From Planctomycetaceae bacterium (lineage in GTDB: Bacteria > Planctomycetota > Planctomycetia > Planctomycetales > Planctomycetaceae): 64,000 nucleotides of DNA. The stretch lies in assembly GCA_021732415.1 (NCBI GenBank), contig JAKFVC010000016.1:1-64000 (forward strand), written 5' to 3'. The position numbers and the translations under genes were made by a program. The stretch's first letter is position 1. Each line of letters begins with the position of its first letter. Positions 30,037 through 38,910 of the stretch are shown here, piece after piece. The notes beneath the pieces were generated by a model. That model made no database searches and was not told where the DNA came from. It saw nothing but the letters and a program-made list of their open reading frames with translations.

Positions 30037-31572
30037 CTACTGCCGAGACTCCTCCTCGAGCATCTGCATCACGCGACTATCAGGCGTCGCCGGCCGACAC
30101 CGCGTTCTCGCCCATTCGCGCAATTGAAAAATCTTCTCTTCCATGGTGACCGACAGCGGCACCGTCTGTTCCTGAGAATTCAGCAGATCCTCCTGCGTGA
30201 CATCCCGCCCCCCGGTATACGCTTCAAACGTCGCCGAAATAATCAACTGCTCGATTTCGGCGCCGCTGTAGCCCTCGGTCTTGATCGACAACTGGTTGAC
30301 GTCGTACTTCTTGGGATCCAGTTTTCGCTTCTTGAGATGGATATCCAGGATGTCTTTGCGTTCGTGAAAATTCGGCAGATTGATGAAGAACAATTCGTCA
30401 AAACGGCCGCGACGCAACATTTCTGGCGGCAGCGTGGCCACCGAGTTCGCAGTCGCGATAACGAAGATCGGCTTGCCATGATCCTGCAGCCAGGTCAGGA
30501 ACGTTCCGAACAACCGCGTCAGGGTGCCATCACCGCCCCCCTCAGTCGACACACCGCTGAAGGCTTTTTCGACTTCGTCCAGCCACAGGACCGTCGGGGC
30601 GATGGTCTCAATGGTGCGGAGGACTTCACGCAGATTCTTTTCCGAGGATCCACGCTCGCCACTCAGCAAAGCGGCAAAATCGAGCCTCACCAACGGAAAG
30701 CTCAACAGCTTCGCGGTCGCCCGGGCGGTCAGACTCTTACCGCAACCCTGAACCCCCAGCAGCAACACTCCCTTCGGCAGCGGCAGCCCTTGCTTACGCG
30801 CTTTGAGGCTGTAAGCCGAAGCGCGGGAGCTCAGCCAATCCTTCAAGCCATCCAGCCCACCGATATCCTTCACCGCGGCATCCAGATCGAAGAATTCCAG
30901 CAGATCCGAGCCGCGGAGCAAAGTTTTCTTCTCCGAAACCAACGCCGCGAAGACATCATCATCCAACTGATTGCAAGGAGCCAGCGCCCGCATCAGCGCC
31001 TTGCCTGCCTCGCGCGCCGTCAGGCCGATGACCGCCTTCAGCAGACGTTCGCGTTCTTCTTCATTGGCTCGCAGCACACGGCCGTTCGCCTTGGTGAGAT
31101 CTTTCAACACATCCGTCAGCACATCCTGCAGATCGTCGATATCAGGCAGCGGCAATTCCAACTGCAGGACGTCGCGTTCCAGGTCGAGTGGCACGACGAC
31201 TTCCGGCGACATCAACAGCAGCGTCTTGTTGTGATTCCTCAGTGTTCCGCATTGGTCCCGCAATTTGCGCACGACCACGGGCGACGACATATTATGGTGA
31301 AAATCTTTCAGCAGGATCACGTGGTCCGGGGGATAGGCCTCCACCTCCCGCAGAACTCCCAAGGGATCGGTGAGGATTTCCGCATCGGGATCGAGGGGTG
31401 GCAAAAATCCCTCGGTCGAACTCCAGGTCACCAGCCCCAGCCGCATATCCAGGGCCAGATTGGCGAGCTCAGTTTCCCAGCGTTCTTCTTCATAAGTCGT
31501 CAAAAACAGCACGCAATAACGTGCCTGAATCCGAGACTGCAGTTCTTCGAGCATTCGCGTGGTGATCGACAT
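30037..31572 (-). CDS. Ycf46-like AAA family ATPase
   Basis: 511 residues. The N-terminal half (about 1-240) resembles the non-catalytic part of Ycf46-type proteins (SRIQARYCVLFLTTYEEERW, then a decayed P-loop-like region with VILLKDFHHN). The C-terminal AAA module has Walker A GVQGCGKSLTAR, Walker B VLWLDEVEKAF, sensor 1 VIATANSV, and the arginine-finger region MLRRGRFDELFFI. Ycf46 proteins are FtsH/p97-like ATPases linked to CO2 uptake in cyanobacteria; here the role is unknown. No partner gene is adjacent. Confidence 0.85.
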   Translation of the reverse strand: MSITTRMLEELQSRIQARYCVLFLTTYEEERWETELANLALDMRLGLVTWSSTEGFLPPLDPDAEILTDPLGVLREVEAYPPDHVILLKDFHHNMSSPVVVRKLRDQCGTLRNHNKTLLLMSPEVVVPLDLERDVLQLELPLPDIDDLQDVLTDVLKDLTKANGRVLRANEEERERLLKAVIGLTAREAGKALMRALAPCNQLDDDVFAALVSEKKTLLRGSDLLEFFDLDAAVKDIGGLDGLKDWLSSRASAYSLKARKQGLPLPKGVLLLGVQGCGKSLTARATAKLLSFPLVRLDFAALLSGERGSSEKNLREVLRTIETIAPTVLWLDEVEKAFSGVSTEGGGDGTLTRLFGTFLTWLQDHGKPIFVIATANSVATLPPEMLRRGRFDELFFINLPNFHERKDILDIHLKKRKLDPKKYDVNQLSIKTEGYSGAEIEQLIISATFEAYTGGRDVTQEDLLNSQEQTVPLSVTMEEKIFQLREWARTRCRPATPDSRVMQMLEEESRQ

Positions 31573-31716
31573 GATGTAGTCAGCTTCGCAGAGCCAGCAG
31601 GGAGTTCAACAGCAGAATCGCCTTCCCAGATGGCGGCAGTCGCCTGAATTTGGGAAGGCTGACGTATAACATAGCCTATGTTCAAGAGCAAATGGGAGGG
31701 TGAGGCCCATGGCACC

Positions 31717-31783
31717 CCCCCCGTGGCGGACGCTGCCAGCGTCCGTGTCAAATTACGGACGCTGGCAGCGTCCGCCACGGGGG
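31717..31783. repeat. 29-bp perfect inverted repeat, 'gtggcggacgctgccagcgt' type
   Basis: Arms 31717-31745 and 31755-31783 are exact complements with a 9-base loop, giving a very strong hairpin upstream of eutB. The preceding bases (near 31693) carry tgggagggtgagg, a fragment of the 10685 repeat family, so two repeat types abut here. Confidence 0.82.
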
Positions 31784-31826
31784 CCGGAATTATATCCAAT
31801 GCGCGGCTGGACCGAGGAATCTTCAC

Positions 31827-33230
31827 GTGGTCTTTACTCACACGATCCGCAACGAACGCTTCGTCTTCCAAGATTTGCGAGATCTCCTGGCGAAAGCCAA
31901 CGAAACCAAATCGGGCGACGAACTCGCCGGGATCGCCGCGCGCAGCGAATCCGAACGGGTAGCCGCCAAGTGGGCCCTGGCCGATGTCCGCCTCGACGAC
32001 TTGGTAAATCAACCGGTCATCGATCCCGAACAGGATGAGGTATCCCGCCTGATCTTCGACACGCTGGATCAAGCCGCATTTCAACCCATCCGCAGCCAAA
32101 CCGTCGGCGAGTTCCGCGAGTGGCTGCTCGATGACCAGACTGGCCAGCCAGAACTGCACGCCATTCGCTGGGGAATCACTCCCGAGATCGTGGCCGCCGT
32201 CACCAAGCTCATGAGCAACAAGGAACTCGTTCTCGTCGCCAGCAAGATCCGCAATGTCACGCGTTGCCGGAATACCTTGGGCGAAGCTGGGGTGCTCGGC
32301 ATTCGCGTGCAGCCCAATCATCCGGCCGATGATCTGGCCGGGATTCTTCTAGGGATCTTAGACGGATTGATGTTTGGCTGCGGCGACGCGGTGATTGGCA
32401 TCAATCCCGCCACAGATTCCATTGACTCGGTCTCAAGCATTCTGCTGGCAGTCGATCGCCTGATCGAGAAATGTGGCATTCCCACTCAAGCCTGCTGCCT
32501 GGCCCACATCACCACCCAATTGGCCTGTGCCGATCGAGGTGTTCCAGTCGACCTGCTCTTTCAATCAATCGCCGGCACCCAGGCGGCAAACGCCAGCTTC
32601 GGCATCACACTCAGTTTGCTGCGAGAAGGACGAGAGCAAATCCTGGAACAGCATCGAAACCGTCCCGTCAATTGGATAGGCCACGATGTGATGTACTTCG
32701 AAACCGGCCAGGGGAGCGCACTCTCGGCCGACGCGCATCACGGAGTCGATCAATTGACGCTCGAGGCTCGAGCCTACGGAGTCGCTCGTACGCTCAATCC
32801 ATTATTAGTGAACTCCGTAGTGGGATTCATCGGCCCGGAATACCTCTATGACGAACGCCAGATCGTCCGAGCCGGTTTAGAAGACCACTTCATGGGCAAG
32901 CTGCTGGGTTTGCCGATGGGTGTCGATGTGTGTTACACAAACCATGCCGCGGCCGATCAGAACTCGGCGGATAATCTGTTGCTCCTCCTAGCCGCCGCCG
33001 GCTGTAACTATTTCATGGGAGTCCCTTGCTCCGACGACGTGATGCTCAACTATCAATCCACCAGCTTTCACGACGCTGCCCTGGTTAGAAAGCTCTTCAA
33101 CTTCCGCCCTGCCCCGGAGTTTGTCGCCTGGCTGGAGTCACACGGAATTATGCATCACGGAAACTTGGTGGCCCCCGATCCACAACTCCGCTCGGCAATC
33201 TGGCAGCAAGCCCAGGCCGCGTTGAGTTAG
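31827..33230 (+). CDS. eutB: Ethanolamine ammonia-lyase large subunit
   Basis: 467 residues, full length for EutB, the TIM-barrel catalytic subunit of the adenosylcobalamin-dependent enzyme converting ethanolamine to acetaldehyde and ammonia. Typical stretches are RTRVQPNHPADD-like IRVQPNHPADDLAGILLGI, GINPATDS, CCLAHITTQ, FESIAGTQ-like FQSIAGTQAANASFGI, YFETGQGSALSA and CYTNHAAADQN. The start is GTG with GAGGAA eight bases upstream. The small subunit EutC, normally the next gene, is absent: the neighbouring gene is a convergent amidase. No eut shell genes are present. Confidence 0.93.
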   Translation: MVFTHTIRNERFVFQDLRDLLAKANETKSGDELAGIAARSESERVAAKWALADVRLDDLVNQPVIDPEQDEVSRLIFDTLDQAAFQPIRSQTVGEFREWLLDDQTGQPELHAIRWGITPEIVAAVTKLMSNKELVLVASKIRNVTRCRNTLGEAGVLGIRVQPNHPADDLAGILLGILDGLMFGCGDAVIGINPATDSIDSVSSILLAVDRLIEKCGIPTQACCLAHITTQLACADRGVPVDLLFQSIAGTQAANASFGITLSLLREGREQILEQHRNRPVNWIGHDVMYFETGQGSALSADAHHGVDQLTLEARAYGVARTLNPLLVNSVVGFIGPEYLYDERQIVRAGLEDHFMGKLLGLPMGVDVCYTNHAAADQNSADNLLLLLAAAGCNYFMGVPCSDDVMLNYQSTSFHDAALVRKLFNFRPAPEFVAWLESHGIMHHGNLVAPDPQLRSAIWQQAQAALS

Positions 33231-33245
33231 GGCGTCCGTCTTTCT

Positions 33246-33312
33246 GTAGCCTGACTCTCCGAGTCGGGTCCATTCCGCGACCGAATACACTCGACTCAGA
33301 GAGTCAGGCTAC
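33246..33312. repeat. 21-bp inverted repeat supplying the amidase stop codon
   Basis: gtagcctgactctccgagtcg (33246-33266) pairs with 33292-33312 with one mismatch. The right arm includes the TAG stop of the minus-strand amidase. It lies between convergent genes and may act as a bidirectional terminator. Confidence 0.75.
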
Positions 33313-34706
33313 AACTTCGGCGTCTTCGTATGCCAATCGGTAACGCTCTGGTATTTCTGAGCAATGGCGAGCAGCTTATTTTCCTCAAACGCGCGGCCGA
33401 CGAATTGCAAGCCGGTTGGCAATCCCCGGTCTCCGAATCCATTGGGGATACTCAACGCGGGAATCCCCGCGGCATTCCCTGCGCCTCCGATGATTGAGCT
33501 GCGGAATGGTCCAAAGTACTCGCGGAAGTTCGCCGCAATCGGCACGGCCGCGGCGGACATGGTCGGGGTTACCAACGCATCGAAGCGCGAGAGAACCTCA
33601 TCCACGGCCTTCTGGATGATCGGCCGGATGCGGAAGGCGTTAATGTAATCTTTCGCGGGAATAAACTGTGCCGCGTGACCTCCGGGTTGATCTTCGGGCG
33701 CCGTCAATTCCCAGACATCGCCGCTGGTGACTAACCCCTCAAATGCGGCTGCCATTTCGCACGAGATGAATGTCGCCGCAACCTCGCCATAGGGGAGGTC
33801 GGGAAACTCCACTTCTTCGAATGTCGCGAATTCTTCCAGGACTTTTAGAGATGCCTCAAAGTTGGCTTTTACTTCCGGCTGCCACTGCTTCGATTCTTTA
33901 ATCGTCGCCAGTTTGAACGGCGTCTTTAAGGCCTCTTTAGGGGGGAAGCTATAGGGATCAGCGGCGGATGTGGGGTCTGCGGGATCTCGTCCGGCGATGG
34001 CGTTGAGGACCAGTCCGCAGTCTTCGGCGGTGCGACACATGGGCCCCAGCTTGTCCATGGTCCAACTGAGGGCCATTGCTCCATGTCGACTAATACGTCC
34101 ATATGTCGGTCGGAGGCCACTCAGTCCGCAATACGACGCCGGGGTCATGATCGAGCCCCACGTTTCAGAACCAATGGCGAATGGCACAACGCCGCCGGCT
34201 ACCGCCGATCCCGGGCCGCTCGACGAACCGCCCGCCCAGGCATTCTTGTCCCACGGATTGAGCCCCGGGCCCGTAAACGAGGCATTGGCCTGGCGATATC
34301 CAAATCCGCCGGCGATCTCCACCATGGCCAGCTTGGCAATCAGGACTGCGCCCGCTTCTCGCAACTTCACTATGACGGTGGCGTCGGTATCAAAAAGCTG
34401 TTCCTTAAAGGGAGCCGCCCCCCACGACGTCGGTATTCCGGCGGTCGCCAGCAGGTCCTTGGCACCATACGGCATCCCGTGCAGTGGGCCTCGATCGCGT
34501 CCGGCGGCCAGCTCTTTGTCGGCCTGCTCTGCTTGTTTCAGAGCGAGGTCACGCGTCACCGTGACGATCGCGTTGAGCTCGCGTCCGACTGTCTCGGCTC
34601 GCTTTAGAAAGAATTCTGCCAGTTCGACGGCGGTGAATTCTTTCGCGCGCCAGCGGCGGCCTAATTCGGGAAGAGTGCCAAATGCCAGGTCGGGGGAAAT
34701 CGGCAT
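33309..34706 (-). CDS. Amidase (amidase signature family)
   Basis: 465 residues with the complete Ser-cisSer-Lys triad of the amidase signature family: Lys in MPYGAKDLL (about residue 79), GGSSSGPGSAVAGG (about 154-167) and the nucleophile region IGSETWGSIMTPA (about 175-187). The core resembles GatA, but there are no gatB or gatC neighbours and the C-terminus differs, so a stand-alone amidase hydrolysing an unknown amide is more likely. No signal peptide seen. The gene ends inside an inverted repeat. Confidence 0.88.
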   Translation of the reverse strand: MPISPDLAFGTLPELGRRWRAKEFTAVELAEFFLKRAETVGRELNAIVTVTRDLALKQAEQADKELAAGRDRGPLHGMPYGAKDLLATAGIPTSWGAAPFKEQLFDTDATVIVKLREAGAVLIAKLAMVEIAGGFGYRQANASFTGPGLNPWDKNAWAGGSSSGPGSAVAGGVVPFAIGSETWGSIMTPASYCGLSGLRPTYGRISRHGAMALSWTMDKLGPMCRTAEDCGLVLNAIAGRDPADPTSAADPYSFPPKEALKTPFKLATIKESKQWQPEVKANFEASLKVLEEFATFEEVEFPDLPYGEVAATFISCEMAAAFEGLVTSGDVWELTAPEDQPGGHAAQFIPAKDYINAFRIRPIIQKAVDEVLSRFDALVTPTMSAAAVPIAANFREYFGPFRSSIIGGAGNAAGIPALSIPNGFGDRGLPTGLQFVGRAFEENKLLAIAQKYQSVTDWHTKTPKL

Positions 34707-34820
34707 GGTGAACTCGGCGTCGGATGGTTTCGGAAGGAGATGGCAACGACGGAGATGCGGCTGTCAAATACTACTTGCCCAGTAGTATAGCGATTTAAGA
34801 AAAGGTTTGCGCGGTTTGAA

Positions 34821-34912
34821 GGTGTGAGAGTACAGAACAGTCCGACGAAATTCGGCTGGCACGCTTACTCCATTACTCTGGCACCCTCATACCCTCATAC
34901 TCTTTCGATTAC
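34821..34912. repeat. Decayed copy of the 16377-16472 repeat
   Basis: It opens with ggtgtgagagta and ends with ccctcatactctttcgattacgcaaac, matching both the arms and the flanking sequence of the copy at 16377-16472, but the arms no longer pair fully. Confidence 0.6.
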
Positions 34913-34934
34913 GCAAACAATAAGCAAAACTGCT

Positions 34935-35525
34935 CTATTTGCCCAAGGTGCGCGTGCGGACCTTTAACGGCAACACACGGTAGTTCCGCTTCGTCTCTTC
35001 GCGTAGCCGGAACTTGCCGAACTCGCGATGGCGATCGGCATCAATGAAGCTCCCGACGATTTCATCGTCAGCATATTTCCCGCGCCCGACCAGTTTCCCG
35101 TCCATGGCATATAATAAGATTTCTTCCTGTTTGACGTCCCAACTCCCGACCCGCGGCAAACCCACGTCATCATTCAAGTACCACTCGCGGACATTCTTAG
35201 TGCCACGCCGAGCCAGCGGCCGAAACATCCAGACTTGTCCCGGCTGTCCGAAGTGCAGATCGAGATCGTTCCACACAGTATCGCCGAGCCGGGCGCGCAG
35301 TTCATAATCGGCCTTGATGACGCGTTTGCGTTCGTCTTCCGCTTTCTGCTCAGCGGGCGTCAGTGGCTTCGGGATTGCTCCAGTTGTGTCGTAAGGTTTT
35401 GCGGCTGCCGGTTCCATCGGCTCGGCAGTTGCGGCGGCATCCTGTGCGGCAAGCTGCCCCGTTACCGTCCAGAGGACGAACGTCAGACAGACTAATCCGA
35501 GAGACTGCTGTAGAAAAGATTTCAC
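34935..35525 (-). CDS. Exported hypothetical protein
   Basis: 196 residues with a clear signal peptide (LGLVCLTFVLWTVTGQLAAQ, cleavage likely after AAQ). An Ala/Pro-rich linker and a globular C-terminal domain (WNDLDLHFGQPGQVWMF, WYLNDDVGLPRVGSWD, EIVGSFIDADRHREFGKFRL) follow. I do not recognise the family. The domain is rich in beta-type residues and repeats the pattern of short strands separated by charged turns. No operon partner. Confidence 0.7.
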   Translation of the reverse strand: MKSFLQQSLGLVCLTFVLWTVTGQLAAQDAAATAEPMEPAAAKPYDTTGAIPKPLTPAEQKAEDERKRVIKADYELRARLGDTVWNDLDLHFGQPGQVWMFRPLARRGTKNVREWYLNDDVGLPRVGSWDVKQEEILLYAMDGKLVGRGKYADDEIVGSFIDADRHREFGKFRLREETKRNYRVLPLKVRTRTLGK

Positions 35526-35858
35526 CGATCATCCCCTCAATATCGACGATGTGCCGCGAGTCACCCATCACTCTCTGCGAGCGTCCGGCAGCGATGGTAA
35601 GTCGTTGCGAGTCTGTCTCAGTGTGGAAATCCATGCAGTGTCGCGTCAAGTCAGGAATACCGAAATCGCCGAGCAACCTTGGAAATAGCCCGTCCTTTAT
35701 GAGGTGTATCGCTGTCCCGCTGGTTGGGGGCACCGAGTCTCCGCTGCAGAGCGACGCATTGGCGGGTATAATGAGATGACGACCGATTCCGGTAGGATGC
35801 TGATCTGCCACCCTGTTCTGCCGCATCGTGCAGACCTCCATCAACAATACCGTCAATC
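35526..35858. other. Intergenic region without recognised features
   Basis: 333 bases between the divergent exported protein and the TPR gene. I found no hairpin, repeat or supported ORF. Confidence 0.5.
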
Positions 35859-37127
35859 ATGCCAGATTCGCCGCAGAATTGGGAACAACCGCCGGGAAAA
35901 TGGTCCAGGTGGCGGACCATCCGCCTCGTGGTGTGTCTGTTGATCGGCGTCGCGCTGGTGGTCTTCTGGACTCGCCCTGACCCGGAAGCGAGTTTTCGAC
36001 GCGGTTTGACCGCACTCCAGCAGCGAGATGTCCCCGCCATGCATCGCGAGCTGCAAATCTTGCGGAAATACCCCAAGTATGAACCCCACGTCCAGTTGCT
36101 CCGCGGAGCCGTGTTCCTTGCTGGTCAGGATCCCACGGCGGCCATTCAGGAGTTGGACCTCTGTTCGGTGCATCCCGCCACGCGCGTCTTCGCGTTGACG
36201 TTAGCCGGAGAAGCCTTCTGCCGGCTGGATCGACAGCAGAGGGCGATCGGCGTCCTCCAGCAGGCGATCGGTTTCAATCCGAACTACGTCCCCGCACATC
36301 GCTCGCTGGCCATCGCCTACTACGAAACCGGTTCCAATGACCTGGCGATCGAAGAATTGAGAAAGGTCGCGGAACTCGATCCGACTGATTGCCGTCCGCA
36401 CCGCCTGCTGGGCGTCATCCACAAAGAAGACCGCCGCTATGCCGAGGCCGTCCAGGATTACCGAGCCACTCTGCGACTGTCGCCGCAACAACCAGCGCGT
36501 CAGTTCGTGTTGTTGGAATTGTCTCAGTCCCTGGCGAAGTTGGGACGTTATCCCGAGGCCCTCAAGTTTCTGGATCAAGCTCAACCCACAGCGGGCACAT
36601 GGGGCTGTCGAGCCTGCTGCGAATACCACCTCGGCCACAAGTCGGCCGCCCGTCAGGCAGCCTCGAAGGCATTAGAACTCGATCCCAACCATCTGGAAGG
36701 ACTGGTGTGGCTCGGCCGCGTGGAGTCAGACGCCGGCCGCCTGGTCCCTGCCGCCCAATCTCTGGAACGAGCGATCAAGGCACACCCCCGGGATGGCACG
36801 GCACGTTCCTACCTGGCGACTGTTTATGAGAAACAAGGCAAGGCTAAGGAAGCTCGAGAGCAGTTGGCGCGCATCGAGACCGACCGCAAATTGCGAGAGA
36901 AATTCGCCAAACTCAGCAAGCAAGCGAACAAACGTCCGCAAGATGCGTCTATCCGTTACGAGATGGGGGAAACCGCGCGGGAATTGCAACTCTTTCGCCT
37001 GGCCAGAAAATGGTACCAAGCCGCACTGACCCTGAATCCCAGTCACCAGAAAGCCCAACAGGCACTGGCGGCGCTACCGGTCCCGGACAAGTCCACCGGC
37101 ATCACCGCCCAGCTTTCGCAACCGTAG
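35859..37127 (+). CDS. TPR-repeat membrane-anchored protein
   Basis: 422 residues: a short cytoplasmic head, one transmembrane helix (IRLVVCLLIGVALVVFW, about 22-40), then tandem tetratricopeptide repeats to the end (AIGVLQQAIGFNPNYVPAHR, LAIEELRKVAELDPTDCRPH, AARQAASKALELDPNHLEGL, ARKWYQAALTLNPSHQKAQQ). The topology is N-in with an exported TPR solenoid. It is probably a scaffold for a secretion or envelope complex. It is the last host gene before the tRNA/prophage junction. Confidence 0.82.
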   Translation: MPDSPQNWEQPPGKWSRWRTIRLVVCLLIGVALVVFWTRPDPEASFRRGLTALQQRDVPAMHRELQILRKYPKYEPHVQLLRGAVFLAGQDPTAAIQELDLCSVHPATRVFALTLAGEAFCRLDRQQRAIGVLQQAIGFNPNYVPAHRSLAIAYYETGSNDLAIEELRKVAELDPTDCRPHRLLGVIHKEDRRYAEAVQDYRATLRLSPQQPARQFVLLELSQSLAKLGRYPEALKFLDQAQPTAGTWGCRACCEYHLGHKSAARQAASKALELDPNHLEGLVWLGRVESDAGRLVPAAQSLERAIKAHPRDGTARSYLATVYEKQGKAKEAREQLARIETDRKLREKFAKLSKQANKRPQDASIRYEMGETARELQLFRLARKWYQAALTLNPSHQKAQQALAALPVPDKSTGITAQLSQP

Positions 37128-37334
37128 GTTCGACAGCATCCTGGCGAGCGTCCGCCATGCATGAAAAACTCCGGGAAATGAAGTGCTCAGAGCGTCCGCA
37201 AAGCCGTATCAATGCAGACAAGCTGGAAGCGACTGGATCTGCTTGCAAGCCGCCATTTTCAAACCCGCCCACCGCAATCGAGGCCATTGACGGAGAGCCA
37301 AGCGGCCAGTAGACTTCAGCGAAATCTTAACCAA

Positions 37335-37408
37335 GTCTCCATAGCTCAATTGGATAGAGCGTCGGCCTCCGAAGCCGAAGGTTGCAGGTTCGACTCCTGC
37401 TGGGGACA
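37335..37408 (+). tRNA. tRNA-Arg(CCG)
   Basis: Complete cloverleaf of 74 bases. The acceptor GTCTCCA pairs with TGGGGAC, D-arm GCTC/GAGC, anticodon arm TCGGC-CTCCGAA-GCCGA with anticodon CCG, T-arm GCAGG-TTCGACT-CCTGC, discriminator A. CCA is not encoded. The 3' half borders the integrase gene, making it the probable attachment site of the prophage. Confidence 0.95.
37360..37408 (+). other. Probable prophage attachment site (left end) in the tRNA-Arg 3' half
   Basis: The integrase gene begins 24 bases from the tRNA end and reads toward it, as in tRNA-targeting prophages. The exact crossover core cannot be defined because the second copy lies outside the window; the anticodon-to-3'-end segment is the usual core. 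Confidence 0.6.
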
Positions 37409-37431
37409 CTGAAAAACATCAGGCCGGGTGA

Positions 37432-38610
37432 TTATCCGGTCTTGCGGAACGGCAAAACGTTAGGCGAACTGTTAGGTAACTGCTGCATCCCAGCGATTGT
37501 TGCGCGCTCGATGTCAGCCAGTGCCGTCGTAACATAATACGCCATCGTGGTCTGAATGGATTCATGACGCATCAACTGCTGCAACTGCTGCGGAGTGACG
37601 AGCGGAGCCCATCGGGTGCCGAACGTCCGGCGGAAGTCCTGCGCGCTGGCGTACTTTCTTTGCGGCTCCGTTTGGCCAGGCTTGGGACGATACTCCGCGA
37701 CGATAATTTTGGCTCGCTTGCCAATCCGCCGGAGGATGTCGCCGCAGGTATCAGCCCGCATGAACTCGGTTCGCATGCCGTCAATCCGCGGCCGGAAGAC
37801 TCGACCGGTTCGCCGGCCGGAGGGGATCCGCAGCAAGAAGTCGCCAAAGTCTGGAGTGATCGGCAACAGGCGGGCCTTTGTGCTTTTGTCTTCGTTGGCC
37901 TCGATCCTCAGCCGCGGCATGTCTCCGGACAGGTCGACGCTGATTCCGTCGAAGGTCGGTTCCCAAGTCAGCCGAATCGCCTCTTCGAGTCTGAGTCCCG
38001 ACAGCCACAGGCCTTGAATCAGCTCGGTGAACGATTCTTGATCGGCTTCCTTTTTGACCTCTTCCGCCATCGCCACCAGGTACGATTTGTATTCAGCCTC
38101 GGTCAAAGCCCTGCCCTTCGACTTGTTGATACGTTTGGGCATGGCAAAGTGGGGAACGCTCGCGATCAGATCGATTTTATCCGCCCAGTTCAGGCAGGCG
38201 CGGAGCGAAGACAGGTGGCCCTTGATTGTGGCCTCAGCCTGCCCTTTCTCTCGCAGCATCGCCTGAAAACGGCTGATCATGTCCGCATCGATCAAGCTGG
38301 CATATTGCGGGGCGATGAATTTATCGAGCCACTGACGCACCGATCGAAACTTGTATTGGGTCTTCCTGGCTCGCGAACTGAGCACTTCCGCCAGGTATCG
38401 ATCGGCCACATCACCCCAAGGGGCGTTCCAGGCGTTTCGGTAGGTCCCTTCGTTGAGTTCCGATTCCAGCTTGCCGGCAAACCGCTCCGCTTCTCTTCGA
38501 ACTGCGGTTCCCGTGCTGCGGGTTTTCTTCCGGCCCGTGATGGGATCCTTCCACTGAGCCTCCCAGCAGGTGCGGCCGGCTCGCATCATCAAGTAGACGG
38601 TGACTTTCAT
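37432..38610 (-). CDS. int: Tyrosine-type site-specific integrase
   Basis: 392-residue tyrosine recombinase. The N-terminal arm-binding part (TCWEAQWKDPITGRKKTRST) is followed by a SAM-like core-binding domain (about 75-160) and the catalytic domain: Arg in LWLSGLRLEEAIRL, Arg in AQDFRRTFGTRWA, His in LMRHESIQTTMAYY, and the nucleophile Tyr in the same block. The residue that is usually His in the H-x-x-R box reads as Gln (AQDFRR), a tolerated variation in some integrases. It ends 24 bases from tRNA-Arg(CCG), which it probably uses as attB. It lies 15 bases downstream of an excisionase-like gene. Confidence 0.93.
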   Translation of the reverse strand: MKVTVYLMMRAGRTCWEAQWKDPITGRKKTRSTGTAVRREAERFAGKLESELNEGTYRNAWNAPWGDVADRYLAEVLSSRARKTQYKFRSVRQWLDKFIAPQYASLIDADMISRFQAMLREKGQAEATIKGHLSSLRACLNWADKIDLIASVPHFAMPKRINKSKGRALTEAEYKSYLVAMAEEVKKEADQESFTELIQGLWLSGLRLEEAIRLTWEPTFDGISVDLSGDMPRLRIEANEDKSTKARLLPITPDFGDFLLRIPSGRRTGRVFRPRIDGMRTEFMRADTCGDILRRIGKRAKIIVAEYRPKPGQTEPQRKYASAQDFRRTFGTRWAPLVTPQQLQQLMRHESIQTTMAYYVTTALADIERATIAGMQQLPNSSPNVLPFRKTG

Positions 38611-38625
38611 TCTACGCTGACCCTT

Positions 38626-38910
38626 TCATTTGACGGTCTTCATTTTCTCGAAAAAAGCGATGAGCCACTGACCCAAGATCCGATCTTGCTTAGTGCCCAG
38701 CGCCTTGCCTTCCATGAACTCCAAACCGTTCTTCTTCCATTCCGAAATGCCTTCCTCGCTGATGCCAACAAGCGCGGCGGCTCCTGCCGTCGAGTACAAA
38801 CACAATGGTTCTATCGCGGACGCTGTGAACAGCGGTTCGCTGGTAGTTTTAGTGCGTTTACGCTTCTTCGCTTGACCTCCGGGCGTACCTTCCCTATATT
38901 CGCTCTCCAT
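38626..38910 (-). CDS. Small putative DNA-binding protein, excisionase-like
   Basis: 94 residues with a basic N-terminus (KKRKRTKTT) and a helical segment LYSTAGAAALVGISEEGISEW that reads like a helix-turn-helix of the MerR/excisionase type, then a charged C-terminal helix. It precedes the integrase by 15 bases on the same strand. Position, size and helix pattern suggest a recombination directionality factor; sequence alone does not prove it. Confidence 0.65.
   Translation of the reverse strand: MESEYREGTPGGQAKKRKRTKTTSEPLFTASAIEPLCLYSTAGAAALVGISEEGISEWKKNGLEFMEGKALGTKQDRILGQWLIAFFEKMKTVK

Noticed and set aside
30124-31647. A 507-codon plus-strand open frame opposite the AAA ATPase
   Set aside because: Antisense shadow; the ATPase motifs on the minus strand are unambiguous.
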